Part shown: positions 11,611 through 21,490 of the stretch, piece by piece
How the letters are laid out: every line of letters starts with the position of its first letter
Numbering within the stretch: position 1 is the stretch's first letter
DNA from: Pseudomonas sp. NCCP-436
GTDB lineage: Bacteria > Pseudomonadota > Gammaproteobacteria > Pseudomonadales > Pseudomonadaceae
NCBI RefSeq assembly: GCF_019656335.1
Contig: NZ_BPLZ01000018.1
Span: 1-64,000 of the forward strand
Direction: 5' to 3'
DNA: 64,000 nt
Program-made: the position numbers and the translations under genes
The notes under the pieces: model-generated
What the model was told of the DNA's origin: nothing
What the model saw: the letters and a program-made list of their open reading frames with translations, nothing else
Databases searched by the model: none

Positions 11611-11685
11611 GTTCGGATTAGTCTGCGGTTTTGCGATCAACGCCCGCCGCTGTCACCCTGACAGTTGCCAGAGACGCCTGGCGGA

Positions 11686-12468
11686 TCAGCTCAGGGTAAA
11701 GGCATCCGCATCCAGGTGCGCCGGGAAACGCTCACGATAGGCATACAGCGCTTCACTCGAAAGACGGACACGGAACACCCCGTCGCCCTCACCTGTTGCC
11801 AGCAGCGTGTCACCCTGGAAATCCAGCACCTGGGAGTCGCCGGTATAGGCATGCCCATTGGGATCTTCGCCAACCCGGTTCACCCCGGCGACATAGCACA
11901 GGTTCTCAATGGCACGTGCCGGCAATAGCCGGTTCCAGTGGTTACGTCGCAGTGCCGGCCAGTTCGCGGTATAGATCAGTAGATCGGTATCGCCGGTATT
12001 GCGCGCCCACACCGGGAAACGCAGGTCGTAACAGATCAGCGGACGCACATGCCAGCCCTTGAGCTCCAGTACCACACGCTGCTCACCGGCACTGTAATGC
12101 TGGTGCTCACCGGCCATGCGGAACAGGTGACGCTTGTCGTAATACGCCAGGGAGCCGTCCGGACGCGCCCAGAGAAAACGGTTGCGGTAGCTGCCGTCTG
12201 CCGCCTGGATGATCAGGCTGCCACCGATAACCGCACCAACTGCCTGCGCCTGCTCCTTCATCCAGAGCGTCATGGGGCCGTCTTCAGGCTCAGCGAGCAC
12301 GGCAGACTCCATGGAAAAACCGGTGGAGAACATCTCCGGCAGTAGCACCAGATCGGCGCCATGGGCCTGCTCCAGCAGCGTCTGAAAATGCTTGCGGTTG
12401 GCCGCAGGGTCCTGCCAGGCCAGAGTGGTCTGGATCAGCGCCAGTTCGAGATCGGGTCTGTCATTCAT
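11686..12468 (-). CDS. Carbon-nitrogen hydrolase, omega-amidase (YafV/Nit2-like)
   Basis: This 260-residue protein has the nitrilase-superfamily triad: Glu in LLPEMFSTGF, Lys in YYDKRHLF and Cys in LICYDLRFP. Members of the YafV/Nit2 branch hydrolyse 2-oxoglutaramate and 2-oxosuccinamate. The gene upstream encodes an aminotransferase of the type that uses glutamine as amino donor and produces 2-oxoglutaramate, so the pair forms a transaminase/omega-amidase route, probably for methionine salvage. ATG 12468 is used; a GTG one codon earlier also exists. It lies 71 bases after the aminotransferase with a GC-rich hairpin (12491-12510) between them. Confidence 0.88.
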   Translation of the reverse strand: MNDRPDLELALIQTTLAWQDPAANRKHFQTLLEQAHGADLVLLPEMFSTGFSMESAVLAEPEDGPMTLWMKEQAQAVGAVIGGSLIIQAADGSYRNRFLWARPDGSLAYYDKRHLFRMAGEHQHYSAGEQRVVLELKGWHVRPLICYDLRFPVWARNTGDTDLLIYTANWPALRRNHWNRLLPARAIENLCYVAGVNRVGEDPNGHAYTGDSQVLDFQGDTLLATGEGDGVFRVRLSSEALYAYRERFPAHLDADAFTLS

Positions 12469-12539
12469 CACACATTACTCGCCATGGAATAGGGAGGTGG
12501 GCGAGCACCTCCTTCGTTCGGGGTAAATCCGTTGCAGCG

Positions 12540-13688
12540 CTATACGGCGCTGAGCTTTTCGGCGGCCTCACGCAGGGTTTGCTCGCGCTTGGCGAAGCAG
12601 AAGCGCACCAGACGCATATCCCTGGGTGCCGACTGGTAGAACACTGATACTGGTATGGCCGCCACGCCATGCTCGCGGGTCAGCCATTCGGCCATGGCCA
12701 CGTCGTCCAGGTCCGGACGGATTGCCGAATAGTCGGCCAGTTGGAAATAGGTACCGGGCGTGCGCTTGAAGCGGAAACGCGAGCCGGCCAACAGGTCGCA
12801 GAACAGATCGCGCTTGACCTGGTAGAAGGCCGGCAGTTCCTCGACATGCTCCGGATGCGCCGCCATGTACTCGGCCAGCCCATGTTGCATGGGTGTCACA
12901 CCGCAGAAGTTGACGTACTGGTGGATCTTGCGCAGCTCGGCGCTCAGCGCCGGCGGCGCTACCACATAACCGGTCTTCCAGCCGGTAACGTGGTAGGTCT
13001 TGCCAAAAGAGCTGACCACAAAGGCGCGTGCGTACAGCTCCTCGTGAGCCAGCACACTGGCGTGCTGCACGCCGTCGTAGATCAGATGCTCATAGACCTC
13101 GTCGCTGATCAGGTAAATCTCACGGTCGCGGATCAACCCTGCCAACTTGTCCAGGTCAGTACGCGAGAGCAGCGCGCCGCTGGGGTTGTGTGGGGAATTG
13201 AGGAAGATTGCCCGAGTACGTGGGCCGATGGCATCGGCCAGGCGCTGCCAGTCCACGGCAAAATCCGGCAGCGCCAGTGGCACATGCACGCAGCGTCCAC
13301 CGGCCAGTTCCACCGACGGCTCGTAGCTGTCGTAACAGGGATCAAGGACGATGGCCTCATCGCCCGGGCGGATCACCGCCTGCACCGCGCAGAAAATCGC
13401 TTCGGTGGCTCCCGGGGTAATGGTGATCTCGCTGTCGGCATCGCGCTGCACGCCATAGCAGCGCAGCAGCTTGGCTGACACCTGCTGACGCAGCGCCGGC
13501 AGCCCGGTCATCGGCGAGTACTGGTTGCGACCTTCCATTACGTTGCGGGCCACCGCCTCGCGAAGGGCCTGAGGCCCGTCGAAATCGGGGAAGCCCTGGG
13601 AAAGGTTGAGCGCACCGACATCTGCGGCGAGCTGGGACATGCGGGTGAAGATGGTGGTACCGACGTTGGGCAGTTTGCTGGCGAGCAT
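12540..13688 (-). CDS. PLP-dependent aminotransferase (YbdL / methionine aminotransferase-like)
   Basis: This 382-residue fold-type I aminotransferase starts at ATG 13686-13688 after AGGAAG. Visible motifs are NLSQGFPDFDGP, the FLNSPHNPSGA loop and SFGKTYHVTGWK with the PLP lysine. These match the class of 2-oxo-4-methylthiobutyrate / glutamine transaminases. It probably makes methionine from its oxo acid in the last step of the methylthioadenosine salvage cycle. The downstream omega-amidase would remove the 2-oxoglutaramate by-product and pull the reaction forward. Substrate preference is inferred from family and neighbour. Confidence 0.88.
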   Translation of the reverse strand: MLASKLPNVGTTIFTRMSQLAADVGALNLSQGFPDFDGPQALREAVARNVMEGRNQYSPMTGLPALRQQVSAKLLRCYGVQRDADSEITITPGATEAIFCAVQAVIRPGDEAIVLDPCYDSYEPSVELAGGRCVHVPLALPDFAVDWQRLADAIGPRTRAIFLNSPHNPSGALLSRTDLDKLAGLIRDREIYLISDEVYEHLIYDGVQHASVLAHEELYARAFVVSSFGKTYHVTGWKTGYVVAPPALSAELRKIHQYVNFCGVTPMQHGLAEYMAAHPEHVEELPAFYQVKRDLFCDLLAGSRFRFKRTPGTYFQLADYSAIRPDLDDVAMAEWLTREHGVAAIPVSVFYQSAPRDMRLVRFCFAKREQTLREAAEKLSAV

Positions 13689-13810
13689 TGCGACTTCCTG
13701 CTGGGTCTTGAGCAAGCCGCGAGCATAGCCCAGGGCCGGCGCCAAGGGCAGTCATCCGGCTTATGAAAAGCCGGAACTTGCTTATACCGCCCTGGCGCGA
13801 GCTGCCCGGT

Positions 13811-15286
13811 TTAGCGACGCTTGTCCTTGCGCTTTTTCTCGGCCTTCTTGTGATGGCTCATCAAGCGCCGCTTCTTGTTCACCTGACGTTCGGTGAGCTT
13901 GTTCTTCTTGCCCTCATAAGGGTTCTCCCCCCCCTTGTACTCAATGCGGATCGGCGTCCCCACCAGCTTCAGCACACGCCGGTAGGTGTTCTCCAGATAA
14001 CGGGTGTAGGCTCTCGGCACTTCGTCCACCTGGTTGCCGTGGATCACGATCAAGGGCGGGTTGGCACCGCCCAGGTGGGCATAGCGCAGCTTGATGCGAC
14101 GGCCGTTGACCAGTGGCGGGGCGTGGTCGCTCACCGCGTCCTCAAGAATTTGCGTCAGGCGGCTGGTAGGCCAGCGGGTAATGGCCGAGTGGAAGGCAGC
14201 CTGTACCGACTTGTACAGATGACCGACACCGGTACCGTGCAACGCGGAAATGAAGTGGATGTCAGCGAAATCGACGAAGAACAGCCGGCGCTCCAGCTCG
14301 GTCTTCACGTAATCCTTCTGCCCCTGATCCATGCCGTCCCACTTGTTCAGCGCGATCACCAGAGCGCGTCCGCTTTCCAGCACGAAGCCCAGCAGGTTCA
14401 GGTCATGGTCGACCACCCCTTCGCGGGCGTCCATGACGAACACCACCACGTTGGAATCCTGGATTGCCTGCAGCGTCTTGACGACCGAGAATTTCTCCAC
14501 CGCCTCGAAGATCTTGCCGCGACGGCGCACGCCAGCGGTGTCGATCAGGGTGTACTTCTCACCGTCACGCTCGAAGGGGATGTAAATACTGTCACGGGTG
14601 GTGCCGGCCTGATCGAATACCACCACGCGCTCCTCGCCGAGCATGCGGTTTACCAGGGTGGACTTGCCCACATTGGGGCGCCCGATAATGGCCAGCTTGA
14701 TGCCGTCCTTCTCGCTGGGCCCGGGGATACGCTTGGCTTCCTGACCCTCCTGAACCTCTTCCTCGGCTTCGCCGTCCTCCGGCTCGCCGGCATCCTTGGG
14801 GAAGATGCTCAGAACCGCTTCGAGCATCTGACTGATGCCGCGGCCATGAGCACCGGCAATGGCCAGCGGCTCACCCAGCCCCATGGGGCTGAATTCGGCA
14901 CGAGCCAGGTCAACATCGAGGTTGTCGACCTTGTTCACCACCAGGAAACTGCGCTTGTTGCGACGGCGCAGGTGCTCACCGATCATCTGGTCGGAAGCCG
15001 TCATGCCGGCACGAGCGTCCACCAGGAACAACACCGCATCGGCTTCCTCGATAGCCTGCAGCGACTGCTCGGCCATCTTCGCGTCGATGCCCTCCTCGTC
15101 ACCGGAGATACCACCAGTATCAATCACGATATAGGTACGCCCCTGCCACTTCGCCTCGCCGTACTGGCGATCGCGGGTCAGACCGGACAGATCACCGACG
15201 ATGGCGTCGCGGCTGCGGGTCAGGCGGTTGAAGAGCGTGGACTTGCCGACATTCGGCCGGCCCACCAGGGCAATTACGGGAACCAT
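13811..15286 (-). CDS. der: Ribosome biogenesis GTPase Der (EngA)
   Basis: This 491-residue protein has tandem GTPase domains, each with a GRPNVGKS P-loop (near residues 8-15 and 180-190), DTGGI and DTAGV switch motifs and NKVD / NKWD specificity motifs. The C-terminal KH-like domain and a Lys/Arg-rich tail ([12 protein letters not shown]) complete it. It acts in 50S subunit maturation. The start is ATG 15286 ([11 protein letters not shown]), preceded by GGAGAG; an upstream ATG adds four residues. It is last in the leftward run behind bamB, separated by two hairpins. Confidence 0.97.
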   Translation of the reverse strand: MVPVIALVGRPNVGKSTLFNRLTRSRDAIVGDLSGLTRDRQYGEAKWQGRTYIVIDTGGISGDEEGIDAKMAEQSLQAIEEADAVLFLVDARAGMTASDQMIGEHLRRRNKRSFLVVNKVDNLDVDLARAEFSPMGLGEPLAIAGAHGRGISQMLEAVLSIFPKDAGEPEDGEAEEEVQEGQEAKRIPGPSEKDGIKLAIIGRPNVGKSTLVNRMLGEERVVVFDQAGTTRDSIYIPFERDGEKYTLIDTAGVRRRGKIFEAVEKFSVVKTLQAIQDSNVVVFVMDAREGVVDHDLNLLGFVLESGRALVIALNKWDGMDQGQKDYVKTELERRLFFVDFADIHFISALHGTGVGHLYKSVQAAFHSAITRWPTSRLTQILEDAVSDHAPPLVNGRRIKLRYAHLGGANPPLIVIHGNQVDEVPRAYTRYLENTYRRVLKLVGTPIRIEYKGGENPYEGKKNKLTERQVNKKRRLMSHHKKAEKKRKDKRR

Positions 15287-15321
15287 CAGGCTCTCCACTT
15301 CGTTAATTCAGAAAATGCAAA

Positions 15322-15386
15322 GGCCGCTGCATGGGCAGCGGCCGGGAAACTTGAGGCTGCATCCGGGACAAAGTCCTGGATGCAGC
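15322..15386 (-). terminator. Two tandem hairpins between bamB and der
   Basis: Stem one pairs GGCCGCTGC 15322-15330 with GCAGCGGCC 15335-15343 (4-base loop). Stem two pairs GCTGCATCC 15356-15364 with GGATGCAGC 15378-15386. Both lie in the 109-base bamB-der gap. Neither has a proper T-run in the leftward direction, so they more likely act as partial terminators or mRNA stability/processing elements setting der level relative to bamB. Confidence 0.55.
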
Positions 15387-15395
15387 ATAGCCGGT

Positions 15396-16538
15396 TCACT
15401 TGATGGTCAGCGCCATCAGCTTGCCGCTATTGCCGTATACGTACAGCCAGTCGCCAACCACAAGCGGGCGTGCTCGCAGACCGCTGCTGTCGATGCGAAC
15501 GCGGCCGACAAAACGACCGTCCACCTGGCTCAACAGGTGCAGATAGCCTTCCAGGTCACCTACCGCCACGTAGCTGGAGAATACCTCCGGCGCCGACAAC
15601 TGACGGCGCGCAAGGGCATCGTTGCTCCACAGTGCCGAAACGCTGCGCTCGTCGATGGCCTCGACGGTGCCGCTGGCATGACTGACATAAACGTTGCCGA
15701 AGCCCTGCGCAACACCCACCGAGCTGGAAGCCTCACGCTGCCAGAGCATGCGCCCGGACTCCAGCTCCATGGCAGCGACCCGACCCTGGTAGCTGACCGC
15801 GTAGACGGTACCGCCGGAGAGCAGCAGGCCTCCATCGATGTCCACTACACGCTCCAGCTCGGAACGTCCCTGAGGAATTGCCACACGCTGCTCCCAAACC
15901 GGCAGACCGCGCTGTGCATCGACCGCAATTACCTTGCCACTGGACAGGCCGGCAACCACCAGGCGGTTGGTAACCAGCGGTGCACCCGTGCCACGCAGGG
16001 TCAGCACGGCCGGAGTGTTCTCGACAATCCAGCGCTGGTTGCCGGTGCTGGCGTCGAATGCGATCAGACGGTCGTCCTGGGTTTGTACCACGACGATATC
16101 GCCGTTGCTGGCGGGCGCGGCCAGGACTTCGCTGGTCACCCGTGCGCGCCACTGCTCTTCGCCGCTAGTGGAATCCAGCGCGATCACTTCGCCCTTGAGC
16201 GTTCCCAGCAGAACCTGGCCGTAGCCGGCTGCAATGGCGCCGGAAACCGGAATATCCAGCGCCTTGCGCCAGATTACCTTCCCGCTAGTGCGATCCATGG
16301 CCACCACCAGCCCCTCGACATCGGCGGCATAGATCACCTCGCCATCGATGGCCGGCACCAGCATGTTGAAGGTTTCACCCTGCCCGTCGCCGATCGAACG
16401 GCTCCACTGGGTGCGCAGCTCCACCTCCACGTCGAACTTGGTCAGCTCCGCCGGCGGCAGTTCCTTCTTGCTATTGCTGCTGCAACCCACGGCCAGGACG
16501 GCCAGGGCCAGCAGTGCGACATTCTTCCAACGCATCAC
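15396..16538 (-). CDS. bamB: Outer membrane assembly lipoprotein BamB
   Basis: This 380-residue protein carries a lipoprotein signal (LALAVLAVGCSS, lipobox Cys19) and an eight-bladed beta-propeller of PQQ-like repeats. It is part of the BAM complex inserting beta-barrel proteins into the outer membrane. The start is GTG 16536-16538 immediately followed by ATG; the GTG gives the length I recall for the P. aeruginosa protein. It begins one base after the yfgM stop, indicating translational coupling. The ispG-hisS-yfgM-bamB-der order is the standard gammaproteobacterial one. Confidence 0.96.
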   Translation of the reverse strand: MMRWKNVALLALAVLAVGCSSNSKKELPPAELTKFDVEVELRTQWSRSIGDGQGETFNMLVPAIDGEVIYAADVEGLVVAMDRTSGKVIWRKALDIPVSGAIAAGYGQVLLGTLKGEVIALDSTSGEEQWRARVTSEVLAAPASNGDIVVVQTQDDRLIAFDASTGNQRWIVENTPAVLTLRGTGAPLVTNRLVVAGLSSGKVIAVDAQRGLPVWEQRVAIPQGRSELERVVDIDGGLLLSGGTVYAVSYQGRVAAMELESGRMLWQREASSSVGVAQGFGNVYVSHASGTVEAIDERSVSALWSNDALARRQLSAPEVFSSYVAVGDLEGYLHLLSQVDGRFVGRVRIDSSGLRARPLVVGDWLYVYGNSGKLMALTIK

Positions 16539-16539
16539 G

Positions 16540-17178
16540 TCACGCTTCCCCTTTTGCCAGGTCGTCCAGCTTCATCTGCAGAGCACCAACGGCAGCGTCC
16601 TCAGCCAGCGCATCCTTGGCCTTTTGATAAGCGGCATGGGCATCGTCAGTACGGCCAAGCTGAGCCAGCAGGTCGCCCTTGAGTTCCTCGCGGCTGGCCA
16701 GGAAAGCGTCGTCCACCTTGGCATCGAGCAGCTTGAGCGCATCCTCGGCCTTGTTTTGGGCTGCCAGCACACGTGCCAGGCGCTGCCGGGCCATTTCGCC
16801 CAACACGGCATCGGCCGGCTTGTCGAGAACTGTCTGCAAGGCTGTCACCGCATCCTCCAGCCGACCACCGTCGACTGCAACCTTGGCTACGAACAGACTG
16901 CCGTATTGGGCGTAATGACTGCCGCCATACTCGCTGCCGAGCTTGCCAGCCAGTTCGGCCACCTTGGCCGCATCCGGCTTGCCGGATGGATCAAGCGCCG
17001 CCTCAACCAATTGCTGGTACAACGCAGAGGCTCCGTGAGACTGATTGAGCTGGTACTTCTGCCAGCCCTGCCAGCCGAACACAACCACCAGTGCCAGCAG
17101 GCCACCTGTCAGCAACGGCTTACCGTTACGCTCCCACCACTCCTTGAGTTGCGCGATCTGTTCGTCTTCGGTCTGCAT
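16540..17178 (-). CDS. yfgM: YfgM family ancillary SecYEG translocon subunit
   Basis: This 212-residue protein has an N-terminal cytoplasmic tip, one membrane helix (LLTGGLLALVVVFGWQGW, residues about 22-39) and a periplasmic TPR-like domain with Ala/Leu-rich repeats. In E. coli YfgM associates with SecYEG and PpiD and influences stress signalling and periplasmic chaperone traffic. The start is ATG 17178 (MQTEDEQIAQL). It sits between hisS and bamB with a 34-base gap to hisS. Confidence 0.92.
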   Translation of the reverse strand: MQTEDEQIAQLKEWWERNGKPLLTGGLLALVVVFGWQGWQKYQLNQSHGASALYQQLVEAALDPSGKPDAAKVAELAGKLGSEYGGSHYAQYGSLFVAKVAVDGGRLEDAVTALQTVLDKPADAVLGEMARQRLARVLAAQNKAEDALKLLDAKVDDAFLASREELKGDLLAQLGRTDDAHAAYQKAKDALAEDAAVGALQMKLDDLAKGEA

Positions 17179-17212
17179 GTCTAACCCCGTACTCCTTGAT
17201 TCGAGAGCCTGC

Positions 17213-18502
17213 TCAGCCGCGCTGGAGGCGGCCTGCCAGATGCTCGGCCAACGCATCCCAGGCAATGCTTTGTTGTTCGCTATCGTCGCGCAGCGGCTTG
17301 CAACCTACCACGCGCGCGGCCAGTTCGTCCTCCCCCAGAATCAGCGCGTAGCGCGCGCCGCTCTTGTCAGCCTTCTTGAACTGGCTCTTGAAACTGCCGC
17401 CGCCACTATTGACCAGCAGGCGCAGCCCCGGCAGTTGATCACGCAGACGCTCTGCCAGCGCCAGGGCCGCCAGCTCAGCCGCCTCGCCGAAGGCACAGAC
17501 ATATACCTCGGCTGCCCGGTTCAATTCGGCCGGAAGCAATTCCAAGGTTTCCAGCAGCAGCACCAGACGCTCGACGCCCATGGCAAAACCCACGCCCGGG
17601 GTCGGCTTGCCACCCAGTTGGCCGACCAGACCGTCGTAGCGGCCGCCGGCACAGACTGTACCCTGCGCACCGAGCTTGTCGGTCACCCACTCGAACACGG
17701 TGCGATTGTAATAATCCAGCCCACGCACCAGCTTGTGATTGATCTCGTAGCGGATGCCTGCGGCATCCAGGCGGGCCTTGACCCCTTCAAAGTGCTGGCG
17801 CGACTCCTCATCGAGGTAGTCGCTCAGGGTCGGCGCACCGACCAGCAGCGCCTGGGTCTGCTCGTTCTTGCTGTCGAGAATACGCAGCGGATTGGTCGTC
17901 AGACGGCGCTGGCTGTCCTCGTCAAGCTGATCGAAACGCTCCTGCAGGTAGGCCACCAGGGCGTCACGATAGGCCGCGCGCGCTTCACTGGAGCCGAGGC
18001 TGTTGAGCTGCAGGGTTACCGCATCGGCAAGGCCGAGCTGTTTCCACAGCCGCCAGGTGAGCACGATCAGTTCGGCATCGACATCCGGCCCCGGCAGGTT
18101 GAAGGCTTCCACACCTACCTGATGAAACTGGCGATAGCGGCCCTTCTGCGGTTTTTCGTAGCGGAACATCGGACCGGCATACCACAGTTTCTGCACCTGG
18201 CCGCCGCCGCTCAGGCCGTGTTCGAGCACAGCGCGCACGCAACCGGCCGTACCCTCCGGGCGCAGAGTCAGCGATTCCTCGTTGCGATCAAGGAAGGTGT
18301 ACATCTCCTTGTCGACCACGTCGGTACCCTCGCCGATACCACGTGCGAACAGCTCGGTGTACTCGACGATAGGCAGGCGAATTTCCCTGTAGCCATAGCC
18401 GTCGAGCAGGCTGACCAGGGTGTTTTCCAGATAGCGCCAGGCAGGCGTCTGCTCCGGCAGGATATCGTTCATGCCACGTATGGCTTGTAGGGACTTGCTC
18501 AC
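17213..18502 (-). CDS. hisS: Histidyl-tRNA synthetase
   Basis: This 429-residue class II aminoacyl-tRNA synthetase shows motif 2-type sequence ([21 protein letters not shown]), the histidine A box [12 protein letters not shown] and motif 3 [11 protein letters not shown], then the C-terminal anticodon-binding domain. The start is GTG 18500-18502, preceded by AAGGA at 7 bases. The 138-base gap to upstream ispG is unusually long for this operon and may hold a secondary promoter, though I recognise none. Confidence 0.97.
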   Translation of the reverse strand: MSKSLQAIRGMNDILPEQTPAWRYLENTLVSLLDGYGYREIRLPIVEYTELFARGIGEGTDVVDKEMYTFLDRNEESLTLRPEGTAGCVRAVLEHGLSGGGQVQKLWYAGPMFRYEKPQKGRYRQFHQVGVEAFNLPGPDVDAELIVLTWRLWKQLGLADAVTLQLNSLGSSEARAAYRDALVAYLQERFDQLDEDSQRRLTTNPLRILDSKNEQTQALLVGAPTLSDYLDEESRQHFEGVKARLDAAGIRYEINHKLVRGLDYYNRTVFEWVTDKLGAQGTVCAGGRYDGLVGQLGGKPTPGVGFAMGVERLVLLLETLELLPAELNRAAEVYVCAFGEAAELAALALAERLRDQLPGLRLLVNSGGGSFKSQFKKADKSGARYALILGEDELAARVVGCKPLRDDSEQQSIAWDALAEHLAGRLQRG

Positions 18503-18640
18503 AAAAAATCCTTAGCAGGCCGCTGAAACTGCCTGCGTTACGGCCGTCATTTAAAACGGCCTCAAAATGCTTATCTGCAATGCCCAAACTGCGCGCTCTC
18601 GGCCGTTGTTGCCCAGCTCAGAGTTTCCATGCCGCAACAC

Positions 18641-19753
18641 TCAACCACGCACGATCACGGCAGCATCGGCAGCGGCCTTTTCCGCCGCCTTGTCACGGAT
18701 GAGTTTTTCAAGCTCATCCACCAGGTTCTCATTGGTCAGTTTCGTGGCGGGCTTGCCATCGATGTAGACCAGGTTATTCGGCGTCCCGCCAGTCAGCCCG
18801 ATATGGGCCTCCTTGGCTTCACCCGGGCCGTTGACCACGCAGCCGATCACCGCCACATCCATGGGCACCAGCAGATCCTCGACACGGCTTTCCAGCTCGT
18901 TCATGGTCTTGACCACATCGAAGTTCTGCCGCGAACAGCTCGGGCAGGCAATGAAGTTGATACCGCGCGAACGCAGTCGCAGGGACTTGAGGATATCGAA
19001 GCCGACCTTGATCTCCTCTACCGGATCGGCAGCCAGGGAGATACGAATGGTGTCGCCTATACCCTCGGCCAGCAACATGCCCAGGCCGACGGCAGACTTC
19101 ACGGTGCCGGAGCGCAGGCCACCGGCCTCGGTGATACCTAAATGCAGCGGCTGCTCGATCTGGGTGGCCAGCAGGCGATAGGCCTCGACAGCCATGAACA
19201 CGTCCGAGGCCTTCACACTGACCTTGAAATCCGGGAAATTCAGCCGGTCAAGGTGCTCGACATGACGCAAGGCGGATTCGACCAGTGCCTGCGGAGTCGG
19301 CTCGCCATACTTTTTCTGCAGATCCTTTTCCAGCGAACCGGCATTAACCCCGATGCGGATCGGAATACCCTTATCGCGGGCGGCCTCGACCACCGCGCGA
19401 ACCCGATCCTCACGCCCGATATTGCCCGGGTTGATCCGCAGGCAGTCGACGCCCAGCTCGGCCACACGCAGGGCGATCTGATAGTCGAAGTGAATATCGG
19501 CGACCAGCGGCAAGCACACTTGCTGCCTGATCCGGCCAAAAGCCTCGGCAGCCTCCATGTCCGGAACCGAAACTCGAACGATATCGGCGCCGGCGTCTTC
19601 CAGCCGACGTATCTGCGCCACGGTAGCGGCCACATCGTGGGTATCGGTATTGGTCATGCTCTGTACGCTGATGGGCGCATCACCGCCCACCGCGACCGAG
19701 CCAACCTGAATCTTGCGCGACACACGGCGCTTGATCGGCGATTCGCAATGCAT
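18641..19753 (-). CDS. ispG: (E)-4-hydroxy-3-methylbut-2-enyl-diphosphate synthase
   Basis: This 370-residue protein (GcpE) catalyses the penultimate step of the MEP isoprenoid pathway, reducing MEcPP to HMBPP. It has an N-terminal TIM barrel ([21 protein letters not shown]) and a C-terminal [4Fe-4S] domain with [10 protein letters not shown] and [11 protein letters not shown]. The cluster must be supplied by the isc-encoded machinery a few kilobases upstream. It starts 3 bases after the rodZ stop, so is tightly coupled. Confidence 0.97.
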   Translation of the reverse strand: MHCESPIKRRVSRKIQVGSVAVGGDAPISVQSMTNTDTHDVAATVAQIRRLEDAGADIVRVSVPDMEAAEAFGRIRQQVCLPLVADIHFDYQIALRVAELGVDCLRINPGNIGREDRVRAVVEAARDKGIPIRIGVNAGSLEKDLQKKYGEPTPQALVESALRHVEHLDRLNFPDFKVSVKASDVFMAVEAYRLLATQIEQPLHLGITEAGGLRSGTVKSAVGLGMLLAEGIGDTIRISLAADPVEEIKVGFDILKSLRLRSRGINFIACPSCSRQNFDVVKTMNELESRVEDLLVPMDVAVIGCVVNGPGEAKEAHIGLTGGTPNNLVYIDGKPATKLTNENLVDELEKLIRDKAAEKAAADAAVIVRG

Positions 19754-19756
19754 GAT

Positions 19757-20719
19757 TTACAACCCCAGTTTCAGACGTGCGGTTTCGCCTGTGGTATGCG
19801 TTGATACGTCCACTGCTTCGCCGTTGTAACTGACCTGGGCACCCCGGGCAAAACCGAGACGCAGCTCCATCGGAGCCTTGCCAGTCAGTTCGACACGATC
19901 ACCCTTGCGCTTGAGCTCACTGAGCAGCACCTTGCCATTGGCATCGGTCACCTGCGTCCAGCAGTCAGCAACGTACTGGACCACCAGAATCCCCTCGCCT
20001 GCGGCCGGTTTGACCGGCTCAACCGGAGCGACAGCAGTCTGCGGGGCCTCGGCCTGCAGAGGCGTAATCTCGGCGGGCGCAGCGCTGTCGGTGATGGCCA
20101 GCTGCGCTTCCTCGCCTTCCGTCATAGTTGCGGCCTCAGCTTGCTCACCCTCGATCGGCAGCGGCAGCGCCGCATCAGGCTCATTGACCTGTGCCGCAAT
20201 GACTGCCTGATCTTCCGGCTCAGCCAGAGAATGCACCTGAGTGCGGCCATCCGCGCCTTCCACCTCGACATGCTCCAGGCCCAGATCAGCCAAACCTGCG
20301 CTGTAGCCTCCCCGCTCCTGCCACCAGAGGAAACCCGCACCAATCAGCGCCAACAGCAACACGAAGCTGAACAGGCGCAGAATACTCTGGGAGTAGCGGG
20401 CTGGCTCTTCGATACGCCCCAGGCTGTGTACGTCGCTGCCCGCAGAGTCGGCACCAGTGAACTGATCGAACTCCATAACCAGGCGATTCTGATCCAGCTC
20501 CAACAGCTTGGCGTAGGCCCGTACATAACCACGGGCAAAGGTTGTGCCTGGTAACTTGTCAAAAGCACCGGCCTCGATCTGATTCAGGCGTTGTTGAGTC
20601 AGGTTGAGCTGCGCAGCCACTTCGGCAACGCTAAGCCCACGCGCTTCCCGGGCCTGGCGTAGGCTCTCGCCCGGATTGCCCGGTTTGGGCTGTACCACTT
20701 CGCTATTGGCCGCTTTCAT
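19757..20719 (-). CDS. rodZ: RodZ-like cytoskeletal protein
   Basis: This 320-residue protein has an N-terminal cytoplasmic HTH (GESLRQAREARGLSVAEVAA, residues 17-36), a juxtamembrane segment, one membrane helix (residues about 113-133) and an acidic Ala/Pro/Glu-rich periplasmic linker ending in a DUF4115 beta domain. RodZ links MreB to the elongasome and sets rod shape. It overlaps the pilF stop by one base (TAATG) and is followed closely by ispG. Confidence 0.93.
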   Translation of the reverse strand: MKAANSEVVQPKPGNPGESLRQAREARGLSVAEVAAQLNLTQQRLNQIEAGAFDKLPGTTFARGYVRAYAKLLELDQNRLVMEFDQFTGADSAGSDVHSLGRIEEPARYSQSILRLFSFVLLLALIGAGFLWWQERGGYSAGLADLGLEHVEVEGADGRTQVHSLAEPEDQAVIAAQVNEPDAALPLPIEGEQAEAATMTEGEEAQLAITDSAAPAEITPLQAEAPQTAVAPVEPVKPAAGEGILVVQYVADCWTQVTDANGKVLLSELKRKGDRVELTGKAPMELRLGFARGAQVSYNGEAVDVSTHTTGETARLKLGL

Positions 20720-21477
20720 TATTGCCCCGACATGTATTGCTGGTATTCCTGAGAGGCTGGGTACAGGCGGCGTAGTTGCAATCCGAGGCTGGCAGCCCGG
20801 TCACGATCTTCGAACACCTCCGCCAGGCGTACGCCCAGCAGCAGGCTGCGTGCATTCTGCGGTGCAAGCGCGCTGTAACCCTCGTAGTAGCTTCGCGCCG
20901 GCACATATTCACGATCCTCGAAGGAGAGGATCGCCATCTCCAGCAAAGCGCGCGGCTGATTGCTGGACAGGCGCAGCGCCCGCTGAAAATATTGCTTGGC
21001 CTGCTCTCGCTGGCCCAGTTCCAGGGCCGTGAGCCCCATGTTTTCGAACACCCGCGAACGCTCCGGATAGAGGTTGTCCTCAGCGGCCTTGAGATAGGTG
21101 TCCAGGGCATCCTGATAGCGTTTCTGCTCAAACAGGAAACCTGCGTAATTGTTCAACAGACGTGCATCCTTCGGACGCTGCGACAGCGCCTTGCGAAAAT
21201 GCTGATCGGCCAGTTGCGGCTCCATCTCCATCTGGAAGGCCATGGCCAGCACGGCGTGGGCGTCGGCGCTGGCCGGATCGATCTCCAGCGCGTTCTTCAA
21301 CGGCACCTTGGCGAGCTGGGTATCACCCTGCTGGATATAGGCGACGCCAAGTTCGATATAGGCATCGCGCGCCTTTTCACGTCCTTCCGCCGTACGCATG
21401 GGGTCGACATGGCCGGTGGTCACGCAACCACCGAGCAAACCGGCAACAAGCATCAACAGCGCAGGGCGCAAAGTCAT
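20719..21477 (-). CDS. pilF: Type IV pilus biogenesis lipoprotein PilF (PilW)
   Basis: This 252-residue lipoprotein (lipobox LGGCVTT) is built of TPR repeats, for example ARDAYIELGVAYIQQGDTQ and LNNYAGFLFEQKRYQDA. PilF is the pilotin that brings the secretin PilQ to the outer membrane for type IV pili. The start ATG 21477 gives the family length; a longer frame begins 10 codons earlier. It lies 13 bases after rlmN in the same unit. Confidence 0.93.
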   Translation of the reverse strand: MTLRPALLMLVAGLLGGCVTTGHVDPMRTAEGREKARDAYIELGVAYIQQGDTQLAKVPLKNALEIDPASADAHAVLAMAFQMEMEPQLADQHFRKALSQRPKDARLLNNYAGFLFEQKRYQDALDTYLKAAEDNLYPERSRVFENMGLTALELGQREQAKQYFQRALRLSSNQPRALLEMAILSFEDREYVPARSYYEGYSALAPQNARSLLLGVRLAEVFEDRDRAASLGLQLRRLYPASQEYQQYMSGQ

Positions 21478-21490
21478 GGCAATCCTCTCT

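Noticed and set aside
13763..16682. Two long rightward open frames over der and bamB
   Set aside because: Both are antisense to clearly identified genes and lack motifs.
18503..18640. Possible small gene or RNA between ispG and hisS
   Set aside because: No ribosome site, conserved motif or clear structure seen; left as intergenic.
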